Shown here piece after piece: positions 1 through 5,026 of a stretch of 7,088 bases of DNA. Position 1 is the first letter of the stretch. Each line of letters begins with the position of its first letter. Position numbers and translations under genes: made by a program. Location: assembly GCA_004555705.1 (NCBI GenBank), contig SFHI01000077.1:1-7088 (forward strand). The letters are read 5' to 3'. This DNA is from Clostridiales bacterium. Its GTDB lineage: Bacteria; Bacillota; Clostridia; Oscillospirales; Oscillospiraceae. Below the pieces are notes generated by a model. That model was not told where the DNA came from. It made no database searches and saw only the letters and a program-made list of their open reading frames with translations.

Positions 1-597
1 ATGACCATCCCCCAGGTTGACCCGGAGCACCCCTGGATGATCTCCCAGGGCCCCAGCCTCTGCGTGTTCCGGAAGGAGGATCCCCAGGAGGTGCTGGCAA
101 GCTGGCTCTTTGCCCAGTTTCTGCTGACCAATTCCGTGCAGATCGCCTACTCCACCACGGAAGGGTATGTGCCCGTCACCTCCAAGGCCCAGGAGAGCCC
201 GGAATATCAGGAGTATCTTTCCCGCAGCGGCGAGGACAACGACTACTACTATTCCGTGAAGATTGACGCGGCCAATCTGCTGCTTCAGAACACAGAGCAC
301 ACCTTCGTGACCCCGGTGTTCAACGGCTCCACCTCCCTGCGCAACGCCGCGGGGCAGCTCATCGAGAACGTGAACAAGGGTGTGCGAAGGGGCCAGCGCT
401 TCGATGACGACGCTTCCATTGACAAGCTCTTTGAGGAGGTTTCCGCCCTGTACCGCCTGGATCAGATTCAGCCCCGGGAGGAGGGGGAGGATTTGGGGCC
501 CCTGCCCACGGAGTCCAAGCTGCTCCTTGGCGGGCTGGCACTGTGCTGGCTCTGCATGGGGGCCTATGTGCTGCGGGAAAAACTGAAAAAGCGCTGA
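1..597 (+). CDS. Extracellular solute-binding protein, C-terminal part, with C-terminal membrane anchor (probably 5'-truncated by the window edge)
   Basis: The 198 visible residues resemble the C-terminal lobe of family 1 (sugar-type) ABC transporter solute-binding proteins. The stretch at about residues 26-75 (EDPQEVLASWLFAQFLL, then AYSTTEGYVPV and a following EYQEYL) is the usual end-of-lobe pattern, and FVTPVFNGS at about 102-110 fits the helix/hinge that closes the ligand cleft. No signal peptide or N-terminal lobe is present, and family members are normally around 400 residues or more, so the ATG at base 1 is probably an internal Met and the start lies upstream. After an acidic, proline-rich linker (about 156-172) comes a hydrophobic segment at 174-191 followed by a basic tail (REKLKKR). 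This looks like a C-terminal transmembrane anchor with the binding lobe outside the cell. Most Gram-positive binding proteins are instead N-terminal lipoproteins. The ligand cannot be told. No simple terminator directly follows; the palindromic element at 611-852 may serve. Confidence 0.72.
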   Translation: MTIPQVDPEHPWMISQGPSLCVFRKEDPQEVLASWLFAQFLLTNSVQIAYSTTEGYVPVTSKAQESPEYQEYLSRSGEDNDYYYSVKIDAANLLLQNTEHTFVTPVFNGSTSLRNAAGQLIENVNKGVRRGQRFDDDASIDKLFEEVSALYRLDQIQPREEGEDLGPLPTESKLLLGGLALCWLCMGAYVLREKLKKR

Positions 598-610
598 AAA
601 GAGGCCCGCG

Positions 611-852
611 GAAGCGACAAATTGGTGCTTGTAGGGGTGCGTCCCAAATTACCTGCCATTGCCCTGAAAAATGCTGTCATTGCGAACCAGTGCGCACACT
701 GGTGTGGCAATCCCCCGGTTAGAGGGGAAATGTACGAAAAACAGACAAACGCCCTAACGAACCGTCCTGAATTGTTGGGGGATTGCCACACCAGGCTGCG
801 GCCTGGTTCGCAATGACAGTTCTTTTTTAGTGCGCCAAACAACAATTTATCT
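611..852. repeat. Palindromic dispersed intergenic repeat, element 1 (MITE/REP-like)
   Basis: Two 43-nt arms, 674-716 and 777-819, are inverted copies matching at 39 of 43 positions; both begin at the outside with CTGTCATTGCGAACCAG. Each arm also folds on itself: 686-692 pairs with 697-703 around loop CGCA, and 790-796 pairs with 801-807 around loop TGCG. An outer motif related to CGACAAATTGGTGTTTGTCG lies at 615-632, and a diverged inverted copy at about 832-850. The interior (717-776) continues into sequence shared with element 2: bases 716-738 match the reverse complement of 2585-2607 at about 21 of 23 positions. No reading frame with recognisable protein features is present, so it would be non-autonomous. 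Outer boundaries are estimates; the core 674-819 is certain. Confidence 0.85.
674..828. terminator. Possible terminator function of element 1 for the solute-binding protein gene
   Basis: The 43-nt inverted arms could form a long RNA stem that closes at 819 and is followed at once by TTCTTTTTT (820-828). On the other strand the stem is followed by CATTTTT (complement of 667-673). The gene ending at 597 has no other visible intrinsic terminator before the next promoter at 933. The 60-nt loop and internal arm hairpins make this less classical than the terminators at 2404 and 6938, so this is an inference. Confidence 0.35.
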
Positions 853-890
853 TTCCGTGCGTCGGAAAGGGCATATATGTGATTTCCGAC
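851..890. other. Overlapping alternative dyads upstream of the lipoprotein promoter
   Basis: Bases 851-857 (CTTTCCG) can pair with 863-869 (CGGAAAG) around a 5-nt loop. Bases 861-868 (GTCGGAAA) can instead pair with 883-890 (TTTCCGAC) around a 14-nt loop. The two pairings share the GGAAA block and exclude each other. The region lies about 45-80 bases upstream of the predicted -35 box, so it would not be in the lipoprotein mRNA; it may be an operator with three TTTCCG half-sites, or the decayed edge of element 1. Confidence 0.35.
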
Positions 891-932
891 AAAAGGGAAA
901 AGAAAAATTCGTAGAATATGCTGTTTTGCGCA

Positions 933-960
933 TTGATTTCTCCGGGAAAAGATGTATAAT
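933..960 (+). promoter_or_regulatory. Sigma-A-type promoter of the duplicated lipoprotein gene
   Basis: A perfect -10 box TATAAT is at 955-960 and a -35-like TTGATT at 933-938, separated by 16 bases. Transcription would start near 967, giving a leader of about 40 bases before the start codon at 1009. The surrounding DNA is AT-rich, unlike the genes on either side. Confidence 0.65.
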
Positions 961-993
961 GAAAATGTCAGTTTACACATAACACCTTATAAA

Positions 994-999
994 AAGGAG
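994..999 (+). promoter_or_regulatory. Ribosome binding site that decides the lipoprotein start
   Basis: AAGGAG lies 9 bases before the ATG at 1009. The in-frame ATG at 952 has no such site, overlaps the predicted -10 box, and would put 19 non-signal residues ahead of the signal peptide. The start is therefore placed at 1009. Confidence 0.85.
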
Positions 1000-1008
1000 A
1001 ATGCGAAA

Positions 1009-2382
1009 ATGAAGAAGATCCTTGCGCTGCTTCTGGTTTTGACCATGGTGCTTTCCTTTGCCGCCTGTGCCAAGACCCAGGGGCCCACCGAGGCTCCTGC
1101 CACCGCCGCCACGGAGGCCCCCGCTACTGAGCCTGCCACCGAGGCTCCCACGGAAACCGAGCCCGTCGCTCCCGCCGTCATGAGCCATGAGGAGTATGCG
1201 GCCGCCGCGGTGAATGACCCAGTGACCGTGGAGACCTATGTCCAGGGCCATCAGTCCTGGTGGGACAACAAGGTCACCGTCTATTGCCAGAGCCCCGACG
1301 GCGCTTACTTCCTGTATGAGCTTTCCTGCTCCGAGGAGGACGCCGCGAAGCTCGTCCCTGGAACCAAGATCCGGGTCACCGGCTTCAAGGGCGAGTGGGC
1401 CGGCGAAGTGGAGATCGTGGACGGCACCTTTGAGTTCCTGGAGGACGATACCTATGTGGCCGCGCCTCTGGATGTGACCGCGCTGCTGGGCACCGACGAG
1501 ATGCTTGACCACCAGAATGAGACCGTGTCCTTCAAGGGCATGACCGTGGAGGCCATCAGCTACAAGAACGACGAGCCCGGTGATGACATCTACGTCACCC
1601 TGAGCAAGGACGGCGCCAGCTACAATTTCTGCGTGGAGATGTACCTGACCGGGCCCGAGAGCGATGTTTACACCACCGTGGGCGCTCTGAATGTGGGCGA
1701 CACCGTGGACGTGGAGGCCTTCCTCTACTGGTACGAGGGCATGAACCCCCACATCACTGCCATTTCCGCTGCGACTCCCGACATGACCCATGCCGACTAT
1801 GTTGCCGCCGAGATGGACGCCCAGGTGTCCCTGGTGACCTATGTCCAGGGCCATCAGTCCTGGTGGGACAACAAGGTCACCGTCTACTGCCAGAGCCCCG
1901 AGGGCGCCTGCTTCCTGTATGAGCTCCAGTGCTCCCAGGCCGACGCGGAGAAGCTGGTGCCCGGTACCAAGATCCGGGTCAACGGCTTCAAGGGCGAGTG
2001 GGCCGGCGAAGTGGAGATCATGGACGGCACCTTTGAGTTCGTGGCCGGGGACAGCTTCGTGGCCGAGGCCCTGGATGTGACCGCCCTGCTGGGCACCGAC
2101 GAAATGGCCGCCCACCAGAATGAGTTCGTGGCGTTCAAGGGCATGACCGTGGAGGCTGTCAGCTACAAGAACGACGAGCCCGGCGATGACATCTACGTCA
2201 CCCTCAGCAAGGACGGCGCCAGCTACAGCTTCTGCGTGGAGGTGTACCTGACCGGACCCGACACCGATGTCTACACCACCGTGGGCGCTCTGAATGTGGG
2301 CGACACCGTGGACGTGGAGGGCTTCCTGTACTGGTACGAGGGCATGAACCCCCACATCACCGCCATCACCCCCGCCGCGTAA
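1009..2382 (+). CDS. Lipoprotein with two near-identical tandem units (possible OB-fold-like domains)
   Basis: This 457-residue protein begins with a lipoprotein signal peptide (MKKILALLLVLTMVLSFAAC) whose lipobox FAAC puts the lipidated Cys at residue 20, so it should be anchored on the outer face of the membrane. A low-complexity linker rich in Thr, Glu, Ala and Pro (about 23-57, TEAP-type repeats) spaces it from the surface. Two units follow, at residues 58-258 and 259-457, about 80% identical by eye. Each seems to contain two beta-rich halves. The first half carries VQGHQSWWDNKVTVY and LVPGTKIRV; the second carries NDEPGDDIYVTL and LNVGDTVDVE and ends in YWYEGMNPHITAI. The halves share a pattern of strand, D-N/D-D turn, strand, DGA, then L-x-x-G-T/D-x-I/V-x-V, suggesting four related OB-fold-like domains; this fold call is inference. 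I do not recognise a named family and assign no function. The gene has its own promoter (933-960) and terminator (2404-2430), so it looks monocistronic. Confidence 0.88.
   Translation: MKKILALLLVLTMVLSFAACAKTQGPTEAPATAATEAPATEPATEAPTETEPVAPAVMSHEEYAAAAVNDPVTVETYVQGHQSWWDNKVTVYCQSPDGAYFLYELSCSEEDAAKLVPGTKIRVTGFKGEWAGEVEIVDGTFEFLEDDTYVAAPLDVTALLGTDEMLDHQNETVSFKGMTVEAISYKNDEPGDDIYVTLSKDGASYNFCVEMYLTGPESDVYTTVGALNVGDTVDVEAFLYWYEGMNPHITAISAATPDMTHADYVAAEMDAQVSLVTYVQGHQSWWDNKVTVYCQSPEGACFLYELQCSQADAEKLVPGTKIRVNGFKGEWAGEVEIMDGTFEFVAGDSFVAEALDVTALLGTDEMAAHQNEFVAFKGMTVEAVSYKNDEPGDDIYVTLSKDGASYSFCVEVYLTGPDTDVYTTVGALNVGDTVDVEGFLYWYEGMNPHITAITPAA
1180..1782 (+). repeat. Tandem coding repeat, unit 1 (603 bp)
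   Basis: This unit encodes residues 58-258 of the lipoprotein. It aligns without gaps to the next unit at a constant offset of 603 bases (201 codons). Long blocks are nearly identical in nucleotides, for example 1234-1296 against 1837-1899, where I see one change, a silent TAT/TAC. Most divergence is in the first 18 residues and in the acidic segment near residues 147-152. Confidence 0.93.
1783..2379 (+). repeat. Tandem coding repeat, unit 2 (597 bp to the last sense codon)
   Basis: This is the second copy of the unit at 1180-1782, encoding residues 259-457 and ending two codons short of a full repeat. The centre, around NDEPGDDIYVTL, and the C-terminal YWYEGMNPHITAI are unchanged from unit 1. 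One visible difference is an extra Cys (GAC for GAY) at residue 301. Confidence 0.93.
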
Positions 2383-2403
2383 TTTCCGCAATTCCATAGT
2401 ATA

Positions 2404-2430
2404 CCGCCGCCCATCCGGGCGGCGGTTTTT
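2404..2430 (+). terminator. Intrinsic terminator of the lipoprotein gene
   Basis: A perfect 9-bp GC stem (CCGCCGCCC at 2404-2412 with GGGCGGCGG at 2417-2425) around loop ATCC is followed by five T (2426-2430) and then CTGTTT. It starts 21 bases after the stop codon. Confidence 0.93.
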
Positions 2431-2446
2431 CTGTTTCGAATACACC

Positions 2447-2687
2447 GGTAAATTGGTGTTTGTCGAGTATATGCTGTCATTGCGAGACCAGTCCGCAGAC
2501 TGGTCGTGGCAATCCCCCCGTTGAGAGGAACCAGGTATCGATTACCACCAAAAATCGCAGGACCCCCATTTTTTGGGTGCTAATCGGTACATTTCTCCTC
2601 TAACCGGGGGATTGCCACACCAGTCTGCGGACTGGTTCGCAATGACAGATAATTTTGAACGCGAAGCGACAAATACCAATTTGTCGT
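2447..2687. repeat. Palindromic dispersed intergenic repeat, element 2 (most complete copy)
   Basis: This copy is almost one continuous palindrome. The outer arms 2450-2465 and 2667-2682 match at 15 of 16 positions. The core arms start at 2474 (CTGTCATTGCGA) and end at 2648 (CGCAATGACAG). The inner arms 2535-2555 and 2568-2590 match apart from two mismatches and a 2-nt indel, leaving a loop of about 12 nt at 2556-2567. Arm hairpins are at 2486-2493/2498-2505 (8 bp, loop CGCA) and 2619-2625/2630-2636 (7 bp, loop TGCG). The right outer motif is itself a hairpin, CGACAAAT at 2667-2674 with ATTTGTCG at 2679-2686. No protein is encoded. Short unpaired spacers of unequal length (2466-2473 and 2649-2666) separate outer and core arms. 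Confidence 0.88.
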
Positions 2688-2757
2688 TGTGCATGGACTG
2701 GGATGGGGCGTTTATTACAAAAATTGTATTGACTTTTTGTTAATTTTTTCCTGCCTC

Positions 2758-2786
2758 TTGAAATTCGAAATCGGTTGTGCTAGTAT
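2758..2786 (+). promoter_or_regulatory. Promoter of the MarR-ABC exporter operon (extended -10 type)
   Basis: A -35 box TTGAAA (2758-2763) and a -10 box TAGTAT (2781-2786) are separated by 17 bases. TG-C at 2778-2780 just before the -10 gives the TGn extension. Transcription would start near 2793. The region from 2690 to 2757 is AT-rich and holds nothing else I can name, apart from a stray TTGACT at 2729 with no partnered -10. Confidence 0.6.
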
Positions 2787-2789
2787 TTG

Positions 2790-2803
2790 CGTAGCGTGCT
2801 ACG
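2790..2803. promoter_or_regulatory. Probable MarR operator at the transcription start
   Basis: CGTAGCGTGCTACG is a palindrome with 6-bp arms, CGTAGC and GCTACG, around GT. It begins 3 bases after the -10 box and so covers the predicted +1. A further GTGCTA half-site at 2777-2782 overlaps the -10 box in the same orientation as the one at 2796-2801. MarR proteins bind such dyads as dimers, and many repress the operon they head. The 2-nt centre and short T run make an RNA terminator unlikely. Confidence 0.6.
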
Positions 2804-2811
2804 TTTTTAAG

Positions 2812-2818
2812 AAGGGGG
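2812..2818 (+). promoter_or_regulatory. Ribosome binding site supporting the GTG start of the MarR gene
   Basis: AAGGGGG lies 10 bases before the GTG at 2829. The GTG at 2818 is in another frame. No in-frame ATG precedes the conserved N-terminal region, so the GTG start is preferred. Confidence 0.65.
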
Positions 2819-2828
2819 TGTCCGTTCT

Positions 2829-3284
2829 GTGACGTTCAACGGCCATTTGGTCAAAATTCTGCACTGTTGCACTGAGCAGGCCATTACCGAGGCGCTGGAA
2901 AAGATGGAGCTGACCGCGGCCCAGGGGCGGGTGATGGGGTATCTCTCCCACTGTCCGGAGCCGCCCTGCCCCAAGGATGTGGAGGAGGACTTCCATCTGA
3001 GCCATCCCACGGTGTCGGGACTTCTGGCCCGGCTGGAGAAGAAGGGCTTCCTGGAGCTGTATCCCGATCCCGATGATCACCGGTGCAAGCGCATCCGGGT
3101 CCTGCCCAAGGGAATGCGTTCCCACGAAACCATGCACCGCACCATCATGGATATGGAGCAGAGAATGGTGAAGGACTTTACCCCGGAGGAGGAAGCGGCG
3201 TTTCATGAGCTTCTCACCCGGGCCATTACCAATATGGGCGGCTCCTGGGACCGCCCGGCACACAAGGAGGAGCCAAGCAAATGA
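2829..3284 (+). CDS. MarR-family winged-helix transcriptional regulator
   Basis: The 151-residue protein has the size and layout of MarR dimeric regulators. An N-terminal helix (about 3-25) and a C-terminal helical region (about 97-140) would form the dimer interface, with a winged helix-turn-helix between. The recognition helix begins at about residue 58 (SHPTVSGLLARLEKKGFL), and the wing follows at about 79-91 (PDPDDHRCKRIRV), keeping the D-x-R pattern near the wing tip. MarR proteins typically repress nearby efflux genes and release DNA on binding a small ligand or on oxidation; two adjacent Cys lie at about residues 13-14, but a redox role is only speculation. The gene starts with GTG. 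Its TGA overlaps the ATG of the exporter gene by 4 bp (ATGA at 3281), so the two are co-transcribed and probably translationally coupled. The palindrome at 2790-2803 is the likely autoregulatory site. The inducing ligand is unknown. Confidence 0.93.
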   Translation: MTFNGHLVKILHCCTEQAITEALEKMELTAAQGRVMGYLSHCPEPPCPKDVEEDFHLSHPTVSGLLARLEKKGFLELYPDPDDHRCKRIRVLPKGMRSHETMHRTIMDMEQRMVKDFTPEEEAAFHELLTRAITNMGGSWDRPAHKEEPSK

Positions 3285-5026
3285 TCAAACGTCTGGCCCG
3301 GTGTATCCGGGAGTATAAGTGGGCCGCTTTTTTAAGCCCCCTGTGCATGATGGGGGAGGTGGCCATGGAGGTGCTGATCCCGCTGGTCATGGCGGACCTG
3401 TACGACTATGGCATCGTGGGACAGGATATGTCCATCGTGGTCCTGAAATCTGTGCAGCTGGTGCTGTGCGCCCTGGCCTCCCTGGCCTTCGGCGCCCTCA
3501 GTGCGGTGCTGGCCTCCAAGGCGGGCACCGGCTTTGCCCGGAATCTGCGCCATGATATGTTCCACCATGTCCAGAGCTTCAGCTTCCGCAACATTGACAA
3601 ATTCTCCGCCGCTTCCATCGTGACGAGGCTTACCTCGGATGTGGCCAACCTGCAGATGACCTTCCAGATGATGATCCGTATGGCCATCCGCTGCCCCATG
3701 ATGCTGATTCTGGCGCTGATTTCCGCCATGGGCATCAGTGTGCGGCTGAGTATGGTGTACTGCGTGGCCATTCCGCTGCTGGTGGCGGTGCTGCTGTGCC
3801 TGGTGCCCAAGGTCTATAATATATTTGACCGGGTGTTCCGCACCTACGACAAGCTGAACAATGTGGTTCAGGAGAATGTCCACGGCATCCGGGTGGTGAA
3901 GAGCTTCGTCCGGGAGGACAAGGAGATTGAGAAATTCACCGGAATCTCCGGCGCCATCTACCGGGATTTCTGCAAGGCGGAGCACATCCTGGCTCTGAAT
4001 GGCCCTGTGATGCAGCTGTGTGTCTACGCCTGCATGCTCACCATCTCCTGGGTGGGCGCCCACATGGTGGTGCAGTCCGGCAACAATCCCGCCCTGGGCC
4101 TCACCACCGGTGAGCTCAGCTCCATGTTTACCTACACCATCCAAATTCTCAACAGTTTAATGATGTTCTCCATGGTCTTCGTCATGCTGACCATGAGCCG
4201 GTCCCCCCTGCGCCGGTGCGCGGAGATTCTGGCGGAGGAGCCGGACCTTCATTCTCCCGAGAATCCGGTGACCGAAGTGGCCGACGGCTCCATCGACTTT
4301 GAGGATGTGTCCTTCCGCTACAGCGAGACCGCCAAGAACCTGGCGCTCACCAGTGTAAATCTGCACATCCCCGCCGGGGCCACCGTGGGCATCCTGGGCG
4401 GCACCGGCGCGGGCAAGACCACCCTGGTGCAGATGATCCCCCGGCTCTACGATGTGTCCCAGGGCAGTCTGAAGGTGGGTGGCGTAGACGTGCGGGAGTA
4501 CGACCTGGACACCCTGCGGGACAATGTGGCCATGGTGCTGCAGAAGAACGTGCTGTTCTCCGGTACCATTAAGGAGAACCTTCGCTGGGGCAACCCCAAC
4601 GCCACCGATGAAGAGCTGGTCCATGCCTGCCGTTTGGCCTGTGCCGACGAGTTCATCCGCAGCTTCCCCGACGGCTACGACACCTACATCGAGCAGGGCG
4701 GCACCAACGTCTCCGGCGGCCAGAAGCAGCGGCTGTGCATTGCCCGGGCTCTGCTGAAAAAGCCCAAAATCCTGATTCTGGACGACTCCACCTCCGCTGT
4801 GGACACCCAGACCGACGCCATGATCCGCAAGGCCTTCCGGGAGGAGATTCCCGGCACCACCAAGCTGATCATCGCTCAGCGGGTGGCCTCGGTACAGGAT
4901 GCGGACATCATTCTGGTGCTGGAGGGCGGCCGCATCGTGGCCTCCGGCAACCACGAAACCCTGATGCGGGAGAGCCCCATCTACCATGAGGTCTACCAGT
5001 CCCAGAAGAAAGGAGGGGAGGAGTAA
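3281..5026 (+). CDS. ABC exporter half-transporter, subunit with degenerate ATP site (TMD-NBD)
   Basis: The 581 residues form one membrane domain fused to one ATPase domain, the usual length for this class. Six membrane segments fit at about 14-37, 53-79, 133-152, 155-177, 240-265 and 280-303, with an intracellular coupling region near 197-215 (ENVHGIRVVKSFVRED). The ATPase domain has Walker A GGTGAGKTT (373-381, Lys379), the Q-loop Gln421, signature VSGGQ (477-481) and Walker B ILILDD ending at 502. Two catalytic positions are changed: residue 502 is Asp, not Glu, and the H-loop is AQR with Gln533, not His. Such changes mark the non-catalytic site of heterodimeric exporters like TM287/288 and BmrCD. 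The partner is the next gene, which starts at the stop codon of this one (TAATG). A ribosome site AAGGAGG (3264-3270) lies 10 bases before the ATG. Likely role: export of drugs, peptides or lipids; the cargo cannot be read from the sequence. Confidence 0.95.
   Translation: MIKRLARCIREYKWAAFLSPLCMMGEVAMEVLIPLVMADLYDYGIVGQDMSIVVLKSVQLVLCALASLAFGALSAVLASKAGTGFARNLRHDMFHHVQSFSFRNIDKFSAASIVTRLTSDVANLQMTFQMMIRMAIRCPMMLILALISAMGISVRLSMVYCVAIPLLVAVLLCLVPKVYNIFDRVFRTYDKLNNVVQENVHGIRVVKSFVREDKEIEKFTGISGAIYRDFCKAEHILALNGPVMQLCVYACMLTISWVGAHMVVQSGNNPALGLTTGELSSMFTYTIQILNSLMMFSMVFVMLTMSRSPLRRCAEILAEEPDLHSPENPVTEVADGSIDFEDVSFRYSETAKNLALTSVNLHIPAGATVGILGGTGAGKTTLVQMIPRLYDVSQGSLKVGGVDVREYDLDTLRDNVAMVLQKNVLFSGTIKENLRWGNPNATDEELVHACRLACADEFIRSFPDGYDTYIEQGGTNVSGGQKQRLCIARALLKKPKILILDDSTSAVDTQTDAMIRKAFREEIPGTTKLIIAQRVASVQDADIILVLEGGRIVASGNHETLMRESPIYHEVYQSQKKGGEE

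Noticed and set aside
622..816. Short open frames within element 1
   Set aside because: They merely translate the inverted repeat, have no ribosome site and no protein-like features.
674..819. CRISPR repeats
   Set aside because: The repeated blocks are inverted, not direct, there are no regularly spaced unique spacers, and no cas genes are present.
952..1008. An earlier in-frame start for the lipoprotein at 952
   Set aside because: It overlaps the predicted -10 region (955-960), lacks a ribosome site and would put 19 polar residues before a classical lipoprotein signal peptide; the ATG at 1009 has AAGGAG at the proper distance.
973..2445. A 490-codon open frame on the minus strand opposite the lipoprotein gene
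   Set aside because: It is rich in Gly, His, Val and Leu with the periodic pattern of an antisense shadow, repeats because the plus-strand gene repeats, runs through the terminator, and has no recognisable domain. The plus strand has a ribosome site, signal peptide and terminator.
2729..2734. TTGACT as the -35 box of the MarR operon
   Set aside because: No -10-like hexamer lies 16-18 bases downstream; TTGAAA at 2758 with TAGTAT at 2781 and a TGn extension is better spaced.
2790..2809. Attenuator-type terminator formed by the CGTAGC/GCTACG dyad followed by TTTTT
   Set aside because: The loop would be only 2 nt, the effective stem about 5 bp, and the dyad sits at the predicted transcription start, so an operator is the better reading.
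4781..4880. Asp502 and Gln533 as signs of a decaying pseudogene
   Set aside because: The frame is intact, all other ATPase motifs are kept, and these exact substitutions are known in the degenerate site of functional heterodimeric exporters.
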